DNA from: Podocnemis expansa
Taxonomy: Eukaryota; Chordata; Testudines; Podocnemididae
Assembly (NCBI GenBank): GCA_007922195.1
Contig: ML682067.1
Location: forward strand, 4,925,996-4,989,995
DNA length: 64,000 nucleotides
Direction of reading: 5' to 3'
Positions 35,319-46,740 of this stretch are shown here, one piece after another (the first letter of the stretch is position 1; each line of letters opens with the position of its first letter). The position numbers and the translations under genes were made by a program. The notes below the pieces were generated by a model. It saw nothing but the letters and a program-made list of their open reading frames with translations, ran no database searches and had not been told where the DNA came from.

Positions 35319-35339
35319 ATCTGAGGAGTATCTCGTTGT

Positions 35340-35640
35340 TGGAATATATGGTGAAATATGATGGAATCTATCTTCCACTTGTGGTATTGAGAGAATTGCG
35401 TGATAAGTCTGTTTGTAAGCACATTCTGAATTCTTGGATGATGTTCTTCAATAATCTAATCATGTATGTGCTAATTCTGAAGTTTTATGTGTTCAATAGA
35501 AAGGACAGGAAATTTGCTCCACCTCGTTGGTTTATACAAAACATGCATGATGTGTCCAGTCATGATTTTTATGTGTTTGCCTCTGATTAGGGGCAGAAAC
35601 TGGAAACAAGCTTATCTGACTGCTCTTGATATCAGAAAAA
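35340..35640 (-). pseudogene. DIRS F RNase H remnant
   Basis: Plus-strand text ACATGCATGATGTGTCC, then TGTTTGCCTCTGATTAGGGG, then TATCTGACTGCTCTTGATA closely parallels 11,250-11,340 of DIRS A (ACATGCATGATATGTTGTCC, TGTTTGCCTCTGATCAGTGG, TGTCTGACTGCCCTGAAA), which is RNase H. Upstream, a GAGAGAATTGCGTG stretch matches 11,113-11,127. No open frame remains. Confidence 0.65.
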
Positions 35641-35649
35641 CCCCATTTT

Positions 35650-36060
35650 GAAGTCCCCAGACTCCATGTTGTATCCCTGGCCTCCATTCTGAATAAGAAA
35701 GAATCATTCCACCATTACATGAAAGCAGTAGGTCACTTAGTGCTGAAACTGACAGGGAAAACAGTGGTGAGCTAACTGTTGACCACTGGGCTGAGCATCT
35801 CCTGCGTACATTAGAGGCAGTGTTGCAAAGTGGCATCAACACCTGCAATGTTCATCATGAGATTGGGTATATTAGAAACCTATATTGCAAGATGGCATGT
35901 AATGAGGTAATTGTCGAACATGAAAGCAGGTATGTTAGAAACAAGTGTTGCAAGTAATATATACCCTGGAGAAGTCTGACAAAAAGATACTAGCAAAAGC
36001 AAGCAAAACAACCCATCAGTTAAGCCTACCAAAAGTGACTATAAAGAAACCTACAGAGGA
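35650..36060. other. Unassigned stretch within DIRS F
   Basis: The sequence contains diverged copies of a motif of the type ATGAGATTGGGTATATTAGAAAC and ATGAAAGCAGGTATGTTAGAAAC about 70 bases apart (35,858 and 35,920), with GTTGCAAG-like words nearby. This suggests a short internal tandem duplication or an inserted repeat. No coding signal was found. Confidence 0.35.
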
Positions 36061-36099
36061 CATCACATATCCATTGTTTGTTTGTTTGTTCGGCCCATT

Positions 36100-38400
36100 T
36101 GGTACCATCCATCCAAGTCCAGTAAAGGGAGTAGGTTTCTTACAGAACCTCTGCCTCTTGCGCTGAGGGTCATATGGTCTCTGTGAGCTCTGGAACTGGG
36201 AGAGATGGAATCTCCTTGCTGTCTGAGACCCACTAAATTTTCTCATATGGGCAGTCATGTAGATCTCCACAGGTCATAGAATGGCCCAAGATTCTTTTAA
36301 TCTGTGCAGTGATTTATCCGTACTGCCGGAGAACAATTTAGTACTGCCAAAAGGAAGGTCCTTCTATTGTATTCTAAAATGTCCTTTGGCATCCAGACAG
36401 CTAGGGCAGGAAGCCTTCCTCATACCTACGGCATAGGCAACTGAAAGAGTGGCAGTATCAAGAAGCCCACAGACACATCCTGGCGAGCTGGCCTTCTACA
36501 ACAACTGTCTGGAACTGCGCTCTGTATTCAGCAAGAAAAAGTTTAGTAAAGAAGTTCAGCTTACTAAATTATGTGGTTATCCTTTGCCATTAAAGAACCT
36601 GTAACTGGCCATTCTAAACTGTAAAATAGCTGACAAATAAGATTTTCTACCAAGGAGGATTAAGATTTTTATCACAGTGCATAGATTTACCATGGTGCAG
36701 CCATCTACTTTTCTTAGCCAACTCAACCATCAAGGAGTTACGAGATGGGTGAGAAAATAAAAATTCTCACTGCCTAGAGGGAACACAGTATTCTTTGTCC
36801 ACCTCTTGTACATGGGAAGAATTAAGGCTGACGTATACCAGGTGATCTTTTCAGGATCTGGAAAGGTCTCTGACTGGCAGAGCAATGGAGACAATTTGGA
36901 GGATGTTAAGGGAGATCTGTAATGAATCCATGACCATCCCGACAAAATCCTGAAACTACTTAAAATAGTCAACCAAGGTAGGCAGAGGTGACATGCCAGC
37001 TTCATTAAGAGATGAAGAAGAGATGTTCATATCTAGGGAGACCTCATCAATTCTGACCTCGTATTTCTCAAAAGTCTCTGCCTGAGGCTCAAGGCTCCAG
37101 TCCCTTGTAAAGAGAGGGTGAAGAGGTTTATCTTTCTTTACAAAGGGCAGAGTGTGATGCCCTAGAAAACAGACTGTGATAAGTTGCTCATGGATCCCAG
37201 TGAAGGAAAGGGTGGAGTGGTGCATATCACATGATTGGTGGAATAGCAGGATGCTCAACTCGGTGGGATAGTAACTGTGGGTATCTGTCACAAGTGATCT
37301 CAAGCTCCTCAGGGACCTCAGGAAACCAGCCTTCAGGCAGGCAGAGTGGAGGGCCTTGCCCAGGTATTTGGGAGGCTGTGGCAAAGTCTTTATCTGAATC
37401 CTCCTCCTCTGAATCACTCAGTAATGGAGAGGCAGCCGAAGAAGCTTGAGGCACCGCTGCCAGTATCAGATGTGTCTGGACTCTCTCAGTACTGAGGAAG
37501 CATGTGGTACCACCACTGGTAATGGGCAGGTATCCAGAGGTGTGTGAAGTTCTCAGCATCACAAACAGACCAGAGCCAAGCAAATGTTGATCATGAGTCT
37601 CTTGGGGAATACAGAATTCTTGTGGTCCTGAAAGAGTTAGGATATTGTGTCCATGCCTTGATCTGAAGTAACAGTAGCCAAATGAGTGGATGGTAATGCA
37701 AGTTTCAAACATGCCTGGAAGAATCTGGATGGAGCCCGAGCTGTCTTTTTTGGTAGTATGGCAGACCTTACTAATGCTGCCTCTTGTCAGTACCACAGGC
37801 CTACTGGGCTCCAATATCTTCAAAACAAACAAGGAGTCGTGACACTTTTAAAGACCAACAAATTTATTGCACAAGCTTTTGATAAATTAAAAAATGCCAC
37901 AGGACTCATCAGTTTTGCTGAATTAGACTAACAGATACCCCTTTGGAATCTGTCAATACCTTCAAGTCTCTATGTTTGATAGCACTCTGGGTACCTGAGG
38001 AACTAGCAGTCTGGCTACTATGCCAAAGACCAATCTGATCCAGGAGTGCTGACGACTTTGACTGCTTCGAGGCTGATTTTTCTTTAGAAGAAATATGAGA
38101 GGAATCTTGGACCTTCCTCTCAGATGCCATCAAGAAGTTCAGCTCAGAGATAAAGATGCAGCTGGATTGGTCATGGACCAATATACCAAGGGCAGGGAAA
38201 AGGCTCCTGGCCTGGGTCAGAGGTCAGACACTTCATCATAAGTAATCAAAATTTTATCTCCCTTTTCCTTCTGGCTTCAGATTTTAATGCTAGAAAGATT
38301 TTGCCATTTTGGAAAATATGAGATTCCAAAGGCAACAGATGCAACAGGAGTGTCTGTCACCACCAGAATTGCCCCGTGGCATGACATGCAATACTTGAAT
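36100..38400 (-). pseudogene. DIRS F gag-like protein
   Basis: Reading from the 5' side: a decayed cysteine-rich start near 38,330-38,400 (SSIACHATGQFW), acidic Ser/Glu-rich text LLSDSEEEDSDKDFATASQI near 37,400, LVTP-type helices and NFYFLTHLVTP near 36,740-36,780, then PFGSTKLFSGSTDKS at about 36,320-36,360, equal to the PFNKDKLFSEKT motif of C, and a basic tail QRPYDPQRKRQRFCKK at 36,130-36,170. Stops and frameshifts separate the pieces. Confidence 0.75.
37822..37955 (+). mobile_element. Penelope-like terminal fragment in DIRS F
   Basis: AACAAACAAGGAGTCGTGAC, TTTTAAAGACCAACAAATTT and ATTGCACAAGCTTTTGATAA reproduce the terminal repeat seen at 29,974 and 63,844. The fragment ends ATTAGACTAACAGATACCCC, like the tail at 30,788. 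No coding part is present. It interrupts gag of DIRS F; the strand is given by comparison with the left terminus at 29,974. Confidence 0.75.
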
Positions 38401-38876
38401 CTGGCATACCCTCAAAGGAGGGAGGAACTCTCTAAAAGCTATACATAAGCTTCTTTTTAAAATACATTGTTGTAAAGGAGAGGAATATAATTATTACTAA
38501 GTACTACCTGTTACCATACATTAAATACAAAAGTTTAGGCAAAAAACTTGATGCAGACAAATAGCTAAAGCTCTATCTCAGACTGGCATGGTTGAGAAGA
38601 AACTAAGGATATTGCTAAATAGGAAAAGCAAGAAGCATGAAATGAAGTAACATGCATACACTGGCCAAACTGACACTGTTGTGAAAAATCTCCAAACAAA
38701 CATGCAGGAGGTACAAGCCCACCTAGAGTGGAGCACTTATAGGGACACTACTTGAAGAACACACATTTTTGGGGGGGATGGGGGTGGGGGTGTTAAATTA
38801 TATTATTAATTATAAACATCTTTTCTTATCATAAAATATTGGCATGCTTGTGATTTGTTTTATATACAGTACATAC

Positions 38877-39084
38877 CGTGGAAGAGGACATTTACCACTT
38901 AGTCGTTCATCTTCTATGTAGCGATGCAGTACATCCTGTGATCTTTTCAAGAGTACAGAGAGTGCCATTCTAGAGATGTATCCTTCCTGAGGAGTTGTGA
39001 CTTTATTACTGAATGAAAACTGGAGCAGTGTTTCAAAGCACATCTTAGAAAACTCTTCTCTCATTCGAATATCTATTTCAGCTT
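38877..39084 (-). CDS. MON2: MON2 coding exon (208 bp)
   Basis: Two bases complete a glutamate codon, then the exon encodes 68 residues beginning [20 protein letters not shown], passing through [20 protein letters not shown], and ending GKCPLP with two bases of an arginine codon. The acceptor is CTTTGACAG (AG at 39,086-39,085) and the donor GTATGT starts at 38,876. This is the longest and most conserved-looking MON2 exon in the window. Confidence 0.95.
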
Positions 39085-39773
39085 CTGTCAAAGTAAAGTA
39101 ATACAATCATGGTAAACATATTTTGTATTTTAATAGCTGTCTTAATCACATTTATGGTATTTCAAATGAAAGTACTGTAAAGCACACATTCTGAAAAGAG
39201 AGAGCTGAACATGTATTAAAATAATACAAAATTCAGAAACACTTAGCTGCATATTTTCAAATGTAGCTATACAGCTTTAATCTAGAAGTGACATCTAGTT
39301 AGTTGCACCCATTAGTTTTATCAGGTCATTTAATTTCAAAAAATAAAGTTTTATTTATGCATTGCAACTGCCCGCAATTACTACCAGTACTATTTTAACA
39401 GGCATACTGGAGACCAAAGTGAGTGGGAGGTGGAAGAACGTACAAAAAAAGACACACAAGCTAGGTAAGTATGAAGAGACAAGAGTGCATCCTTAACAAA
39501 GATATTTATCCCAAAGTGCAGATGTATTACCAGGAAGTTGCAAAGAAACTACTACGCATGTTTCAGAGGATGAAAATTACGCCATTATCTTTTGAATTTA
39601 CAGTATATGAGATCACCTCTGTGGGCTAGGAATTTGGTGAATAAATAATACCTACAGTTTAAAATCTTTGATAAAATAGGTACTGTATTAATTTATTAAT
39701 ACACTTATTAATTGGCCTTCTGTGGGATTTTTACATGGATTTATATATAACATTTATTATTCAGGTAACATAC

Positions 39774-39897
39774 CCGTAAATGAGGATGACTGAGAATGTA
39801 TTGAGCCTTTATTAAGCATAGTCATTATCTGACCAACAAATTCCTTGGGAATAAAATTAGCATATGGCAATATCTCTGTACTGATGAGCTGCACCAC
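39774..39897 (-). CDS. MON2: MON2 coding exon (124 bp)
   Basis: Beginning in phase 0 after the acceptor TTTTAG, the exon encodes [20 protein letters not shown], then [16 protein letters not shown], then SSSFT and a final G that joins with AA of the next exon to give glutamate. The donor is GTATGT at 39,773. It fits both neighbours in phase. Confidence 0.95.
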
Positions 39898-39973
39898 CTA
39901 AAACAAATAAAATATATTTAAATTTGTTTTCGGGGAAAAATTCAGTGATTAAAATTATAACTGGTACTTAGAA

Positions 39974-40331
39974 GAGTGGTTCTTAACCTTTGCAGACTAC
40001 TATAACCCTTTCAGGAGTCTGATTTCTCTTGCATACCGCAAGTTTCACCTCATTTAAAAACTTGGGCTTCAGGATCAGTACTACAGCAAGTCTAATGCTG
40101 GCCCTGGGAACCCTATTAAAAAGAATTAGCCCACTGTTTGAGTACCGCTAGTTCAGTATACAGACAGTATAAACAAGTCACTTTCTGTATTAAATGAGTT
40201 TGTACCAACTTTGTTAGTCTTTTTAGGTAACCAATTGTAAGACAAGGCAAATATCTAGATAATTTGACATACCCGCTGGAAGATCTCTGTGCAGTCCCAG
40301 GGACACATGAACCCCAGATTGAGAAGCACTG
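39974..40331. mobile_element. hAT-type MITE with perfect target duplication
   Basis: The left end GAGTGGTTCTTAACC and the right end GATTGAGAAGCACTG are inverted hAT termini. The 358-bp element is flanked by perfect 8-bp repeats ACTTAGAA at 39,966-39,973 and 40,332-40,339. It has no transposase. It sits 77 bases into the intron upstream of the MON2 exon at 39,897. Confidence 0.92.
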
Positions 40332-40380
40332 ACTTAGAAGGCTTACCGGTATATACGCTTAAAGAAATTGAGCAAGATAC

Positions 40381-40648
40381 AGGCCTGGTCTACATTCACA
40401 GCAAAATTTGGCAGCAGCCAAGGGCAGACAAGCAAGCTACCTAGAGTAGCTTACATGTCTCCTGCTAACTTCCTAATTCTAATCGGCATGGTGCCCACAC
40501 TATTCTGCACCAACAAGAAGTACCCGCCCCCTAATGCGCAGCTAATCTTTTTGTGGAGATGGATTTATCGAGTCAACTTCTGGACCAACTGATCCTGAAG
40601 GATCTATCTGTTAACACCAACAGTGCCACCGTAAGTGAAGACATACCT
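40381..40648. mobile_element. Possible MITE with AGGCCTGGTCTACA ends
   Basis: The left AGGCCTGGTCTACATT and the reverse complement of the right end, AGGTATGTCTTCACTT, align with one gap at about 11 of 15 positions. The interior is moderately GC-rich with no coding content. It fits a class of short inverted-repeat elements common in reptile DNA, but the call is tentative. Confidence 0.45.
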
Positions 40649-42463
40649 ACAGAGAGTTATAATCTAGATGCACTCATTAAATGTAATAAAACAATGTTCA
40701 AATAAAATATGAATGTTCATGCTCAGTGAAACTTGAGAAACAATGTTTTTTATATTTATGATGCTATTGCATGCTAATACAGGATGGCCAAATTTTTCAA
40801 AAAACAGGAGCTTAAAAGTTAGGCTGTTAAATGCATATTTTAGAGATCTACCTGATCTACTGAACTGTAGATCACTCAAAAGATTCCACTGATTTTTGAA
40901 AATCTTTGCCGAAAGGTTTACTTGAAACTGAATTTAGAAAATTTTGGAAGAGACAATCTGACTGTCAGGAACCTTCTTTGTCTCTCCCTTTGCCCCCCAC
41001 TCCCATTTAAATAAAAGATTAAAATAGCATATTAACAAGAACACGTAGCAGAACATGTGTTTATATGAGAAGGCTCTCTTTTTGGCCTGATATTGAGGGG
41101 AGCTAACACAGGTAGAGACCTATAAATCTCTGGCTATCCATTTTATATCTATGGACTGTGTTTGCAGATCACAGATGAATGCAGATCCAAATTTTAATAT
41201 CTAGAGCCCTGAAAATCTGCAGCTATCTGCTTTGTATCTGTGGACCATATCTGTGGATTGGATGCAGATACTAATTTTGTATCAGCACAGGGGTCTAAAC
41301 ATGGGATAGTTTTAGGTCTCATGCTAATCAATAGTTAGTTCTGTGTTAACTGCACACTAGATCGAGGGACTGCAGGGGACCCTGATTCCATTCTTTTTAT
41401 CCTGAGCTCTGTAAATCCTGGCTGAAGTTCTGAAGATAAAGAACTTCCTTATCATTTCCCTTCAACCTAATATGCCTGTCCCAAGGTCTGGTGTGAAACA
41501 TGACCAGTCTCTCTTCATTCAAATGTCTCATCTCCCACAAGACTTTTCCAGCATTAACTTTCCCAAATACTGTAACGCACCCATTAAAACTGCAGTGCTG
41601 TCTGATAATCTATCTGATGTCATCAAGGAAACTATATGTCTGAATTGCTGCATCAGTTCATTCAGGTTTAAGATTCCTGAAACAAAGACTGTATCTTCCT
41701 CTTTGTTTGTTTTGCATACAGGAGAACACAGTTGTTGCTTAAATAATATCTATTAAATGCATATTATTTCTTGAGTAATCAAGATGATGCTTCTTTTTTA
41801 AGTGCAACATACACTTTAGCCAAGATTATGAACCCATTACTTTCAAATAGTAAGCAGTCACTTTTTTGGGCAACAGTTCACAGATGGTAGTAAGAGATTC
41901 AGTGTCATCCCCTATGAACACTTGATACTATTTATGAATACAGAAATAATTCTATTTAACTGTTATAGGACAGACTGTGCCATTAAGCACGACCCTGAGG
42001 ATGGGGCTAGATGAAGCTGAATCTTCTCAAAGAAAGTTCAAGGAGGCTTCACTGAATTGTGCTGTAGTGAAGCAATTATAGCACCCCTTAGAAGGATTTC
42101 ACATGCATTCCCTCTATGCAGAGCCAGATAACATGTCGGAGGCAGAGACATATCCCACTTCTTCCTCACTCCTTCTAGCTGTCTTGCACCCCAGTTGATA
42201 TCAACGAAGAACTTCTTGGGCACAACTTCTCAGCCCAAAAGCCAGCCACAATCTGGACCCATCATTTTGTTACCTTTTTTACTAATCATAAAAGAAGTTG
42301 CAGCCAACTCAATAAGATTAATTATCAACCACAGTTTTCCCCATATGTTAATGTATAACAGTTAATTATGAGTTTGAACATTCCTTGGTGGGTCTCTCTC
42401 TCTCTCTCTCACACTCACACACACACACCACAGTAATACAAAGACACTCTATAGTCTCCTCAC
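40649..42463. other. MON2 intron, mostly featureless
   Basis: Bases of about 41,100-41,290 contain two diverged copies of a unit beginning GCTATC(C/T) and including TATATCTATGGACTGTGTTT or TGTATCTGTGGACCATATCT, suggesting part of an old repeat. A TC/AC microsatellite lies at 42,393-42,428. No further exon was recognised. Confidence 0.45.
42393..42428. repeat. Compound (TC)n(AC)n microsatellite
   Basis: A run of TC dinucleotides is followed by an interrupted run of AC dinucleotides ending ACACACACCA, just 3' of the exon at 42,464 in the MON2 transcript sense. Confidence 0.9.
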
Positions 42464-42524
42464 CTCAACATCAATACTCTCATTTCTCTGAAACTCTTGA
42501 ATGGAAAGATTATCTGGAGGTATA
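42464..42524 (-). CDS. MON2: MON2 coding exon (61 bp)
   Basis: One T completes a cysteine codon from the exon at 42,979, then the exon encodes [20 protein letters not shown] exactly to the donor GTGAGG. The acceptor is TTCTTTTTAG with AG at 42,526-42,525. The next exon starts in phase 0, which agrees. Confidence 0.93.
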
Positions 42525-42978
42525 CTAAAAAGAAACATGAAAATATTAAGTTATTCTTTAAAAGGGCATATAGTCGCCTGAAAACTGTAAGGATAAAAAA
42601 GACAAAAACATGCACTGTATTCAAATAGAAGTGATTTATACATTTATAAAGCTAATACTGTATACAGTAGAGACTAATTAATACTTTAGAATACAAACCT
42701 TACAGTGTATGAATAAAATAAACTAGCCAAAAAGAGACTGAGGGGAAAAAGATTGTATTTAAAAAGGGAAGAAACTATAATAAAGGGCTACAGAAACAAC
42801 TAATTATTGACTAAATAGTAATCATTTATGTCACTGGTGATATGATTTTGATATGCAAGTTATTTCATTAGCTATTGTATGTGACTGATTATCTGAAAGT
42901 GTTTTTTAAAACAGCACTTCAATTAAAAAAAAATCAGAAAGTTGCAAAGATAAAGACCGTGGTATGAGAGTAATTTAC

Positions 42979-43044
42979 CAATGTATTAACAGATTCCTCT
43001 TTGCTCGTGTCATAATAGCAGCTTTGAAATTGTCACTGTAGACC
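42979..43044 (-). CDS. MON2: MON2 coding exon (66 bp)
   Basis: After one base completing an upstream codon, the exon encodes VYSDNFKAAIMTRAKRNLLI then H and TG, with the T of the next exon giving cysteine. The donor is TTG|GTAAAT. The acceptor used is probably AAAG at 43,046-43,045. A stronger-looking TCTCTGTAG lies 12 bases upstream, but using it would place TAA in frame. This is the most upstream MON2 exon I can support well. Confidence 0.82.
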
Positions 43045-45283
43045 CTTTACAAAGATTCTACAGAGACAACACAGCAAATCAAATATTTTACCATTGTTGC
43101 TTACCATCTCTGGAGATAAGGTTATAGGATTTTTGTTTTTTAAGCTTACCTTAAAAAGCACTTCCTTTGAATTTTACACCATTTCCCTGTATCTACCAGA
43201 TAGTGTTTCTCATTATTGGTGTGATACTCTCATTGAGGAAACAAAAAAACCCCACCAAACCCAAAAACACACAACGCGAACTACCAAATATCCCTTTTCC
43301 TCTCATTCCTTCTTACAAGGCCACATGCATTATTGAACTCCACCCCATAAAAATATTTCTGCTTGTTCCATATTTAAATACTTTAATCCACAATGCTGAC
43401 ATAAAACTGAAGCATTGTGGGTGTTTCACAAACAACTAATGCTGAATAATTTCATTTTTCTCCTCTATGTCGTCATGTTATTTTTGCAGTGCATGTGCCT
43501 TCTTTTACAAAGCTGAGTTTCTCCAAATTTCAAAACAGTTGGCACTGTTTTCATCCTTTTAGTAGCCAGAACCCAATTCTCATTTTTGAGTTTACATTTT
43601 TTATATAATAATTTATGGCCTATAGATCAGATAAGTTTGCCTAATACTTTATAAGACACTGGTTTTTAGTTGCTTATAACTTTGCCAAACTTCAAACCAT
43701 TCAGTAAAAATGATTCAGCAATTTCTGAGGACAACATCAGGGTTTTTTTTTTTGCCAGAATTAAAAAAAATTCTTGCAACCACTTCATATTCTAGCACCT
43801 CTATACATTAGAGACTTAAAAATTAAGCACAGGGTCATGCATTTTGTTCTCCCATGAAAATTTATCCAAATAGGATCTATTTATCATTTTACAAAAATGG
43901 TTATTTGCACATGCTCAGTTGAGGCCTCTTCGAATTTGAGAGCTAGATATTCCAAATTTGCTGTGTGCACTGAGCGTGTTCCAGTCTCACCTACCTCCTT
44001 TATGTGAACTACATTGTTTATATTCCATTCCAAGGCTTCAAGACTTGCCCTGCACTGTTCTGTCTGTCTTCTAGGGGCCACTTACACTAGAACGGAATGG
44101 AAGGAGTCTTTTGCTTTTAGTATTTCACTTGCTAGCAGTCAAGCAATATGGAGAAGTAGAAAGGCATCTTACTAGAATGCAAAAAGATGACAAACAGAAT
44201 GGATACAGGTGTAGGCAGGAGCTGGATAAAAGGTAGAGAAAGGAGAACCCAGGCAAAAGAAGATTTGTTGCTTTTCTCCCTCAAGCCTAAGGGTCTATAA
44301 CCACTATACTCCCCTCCAGGACCCAGAATGGCTTAGTCATAACATTCATTTGCTGTCCAGCAATACCTGTAAAACCCACTGCAAACTGTAATCCTGTCCC
44401 TGGCTCATGACCAGCCTAAATGGAGGATAACAGCCTATTACCACCCACAAGTTACTCCATTAGCTTAAGTGCTGAAGGTCTGCATGACAGACGTAAAAGT
44501 TTACAATGACTCAAATAGAAATTCTCTTTTCCTGGTTTCTTTGATTTTTAAATCTAGACATTACAAACAATACCTTTTTGCCTTACAGAACTATTGTGAA
44601 AATAAATTCAATAATCTTTGTGAAACCCTCATAGCAATGGATGCCATTAAAAATGAATTACAAAAATTTAACATTTGTATTTGGTATAGATGTTGGGTGA
44701 TGGTCAGTAAGCCAGCACAGCCCTAGGATTCAATGAATGCTTAGGGTATAAAGATACTGAACAGCCACCCATTTACTGAGCTCAACCCATCCTGTGCATT
44801 GCACAAGGAAGGTGTCTGTGCAAGAACTGTAATAATAATTTAATTAAATTACAATGCATACATACAGGAGAGGCTGAATTGACTGTTGCACAGGCAACCT
44901 TAATTCTGCTATTTCCCCACTTTTGAGTACTTAACTTTTCAATCTTAGTGGGGGGGTTTTGGGGGGATATTTGTTACATATTCTATGGACACAGGCACAT
45001 ACTTTTTCTTGTTCTGAATATTACTTTGTATAAACTATTTGAGCTGCTTCCAAGAAAGCCTCTAAGAATTATTGTTATGAAATAATACACTACCATGCTA
45101 CTCAAAAGCTTCGCTGGTGCAAATTAACACTTAAGGTAAAGGAAAAAATCTGTTGACTCTTGAAAGTGCAGAATGACCAGGGCTTGTTTAAAAAAAACCA
45201 TTCTGATTGTTTCTCTTTAAATTTCCATAGTAGTTTCTAAAGAAAGCAACACTTACTGCTTGGAAAATGTTAGGTTTTATGAC
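43045..45283. other. MON2 intron, no supported feature
   Basis: Splice-like AAG|GTAAGC motifs occur on the minus strand near 43,148, but the frame that joins correctly gives no family-like peptide. Sequence is AT-rich with scattered short G and A runs. A 65-codon minus-strand frame at 43,884-44,081 has no recognised domain and is probably repeat-derived. Confidence 0.4.
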
Positions 45284-46740
45284 TTCATAAGAATGTAAGA
45301 AAAGCCAAACTGAGTCAGACCAATAGTCCACCTAGCTAGCTATGTTTTCTGTCTTCTGACAGTGGCCAATGCCAGGCACTTCAGAAGAAATGAACAGGAA
45401 AGGAATCATTAAGTGAACAATACCTTATCACCTTTTCCCTGTTTCTGGGAAACAGAGCTTAAGGATGCTTGAGAGCATGGTCTGGAATCCCTGCACAGCT
45501 AATAGCAATTGATGGACCTATCCTCCATGAACTTTTTAAAACCTTGTTATTGTCTTGGCCTTCACAACATCCTCTGGCAGAGTTTCACAGATTGACTGTG
45601 AGTTGTGTGAAGAAATATTTTCTCTTTTTTTTTTTTCTTTAAATCCTACCTATTAATTTCATTTGGTGACTCCTAGTTCTTGCATTATGAGAAGGAATAA
45701 ATAACACTGCCTTATCCACTTCCTCTACTCCACTAATGACTTTATAGACCTCTACCCCACTTAGCTGTCTCTTTGCCAAGCTGTAAAGTCCAAGTATTAT
45801 TTCTCTTTCTTCATATGGAAGCTATTAATGCCCCAAATCATGTTTCTTCCCCCTTTCTGTATCTTTTCCAATTTCAGTACATCTTTTTTTTAGATGAGGC
45901 GACCAGTTGCATATAGTATTACAGATGTGGGTTTATCATGGATTTATAAAGAGACAATACAATATTTTCTGCCTTGTTATCTAGCCCTCTCCTATTGATT
46001 CCCAACATTGCCCCCCCCCCTTTTTTTTTTTGGACTGCCACTGCATATTGATTGGATGTTTTCAGAGAACAATCTACAATAACGCCAAAGCGTCTGTCTT
46101 GAACGGAAGAACTAATTTAGACTATCATTTTATATGTATAATTGGGATTATTTTTTTGATGTGCATTACTTTGCATTTATCAAAACTCAAGTTCATGTGT
46201 TATTTTGTTGTCCAGTCACCCAGTTTTGTAAGATCCCTTTGCAACTCTTCACAGTCTGTTTTGGACTTAACTATCATGAGTAGTTTTGTATCATTTGTAA
46301 ATTTTGCCATCTCACTGTGTACCCTTTTTTCCAAATAATTTACAAATATGTCGAACAGCACTGGTCCCAGTATAGACTCCCAGGGACACTATTATTTACC
46401 TCTCTCCATTCCGAAAACTGTTTATTCCTACACTTTATTTTCCTATCTTTTGACCAAGAGAGGATCCTCCTTCTTAATCCTATGACAGCTTACTTTGCTT
46501 AAGAGCCTTTGATAAGGACCATACACCTGCTTATCCACTCAAGGAATTCTAGTATATTGGTGAGGCATGATTTCCCATTAGAAAAAGCCATGCTGACTCT
46601 TCTCCACCGAATTGTATTAAACTATGTGTCTAATAAGTCTGTTCTTTACTGCACGTTCAACCAATTTGCCCGGTGCTAAAGTTAGGCTTAGCCTCCTACA
46701 ATTGCCAGGATCACCTCTGAAGCTTTTAAGAAAAAGAGAA
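45284..46740 (-). mobile_element. Old CR1/L3-like LINE
   Basis: The sequence shows the CR1/L3 3' organisation on the minus strand. The plus-strand text runs from ATAAGAATGTAAGAAAAGCC through CCTGCACAGCTAATAGCAAT, GTCACCCAGTTTTGTAAGAT and ACAGCACTGGTCCCAGTATA to AAAAAGCCATGCTGACTCTT, the reverse complement of LINE RT and UTR segments (compare AACTGGCTCCAGGACTGACC and ATCCATGCTGACTGTTCC in the younger CR1 at 54.3-54.6 kb). Many stops are present, so it is older than the other CR1 copies. Ends are approximate. Confidence 0.8.

Larger units (their letters stand above)
35320..38757 (-). mobile_element. DIRS element F, partial (RNase H piece and gag)
   Basis: A minus-strand DIRS copy whose 5' end is near CACTACTTGAAGAACACA (38,757). 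The gag part spans 38.4-36.1 kb, and a short RNase H piece remains at 35.34-35.64 kb. The recombinase and 3' terminus are missing, cut off next to the CR1 at about 35,318, and most RT is absent. A 400-base stretch at 35.65-36.06 kb is unassigned. A Penelope terminus is inserted at about 37,822-37,955. Confidence 0.75.

Noticed and set aside
42393..42428. Short alternating repeats considered as a CRISPR-like or regulatory array
   Set aside because: It is a simple TC/AC microsatellite with no spacer structure.
43148..43240. Exon-like minus-strand frame ending at a good GTAAGC donor
   Set aside because: The phase could join to the 43,044 exon, but the peptide (HTNNEKHYLVDTGKWCK-like) does not resemble a conserved helical scaffold and the acceptor is weak.
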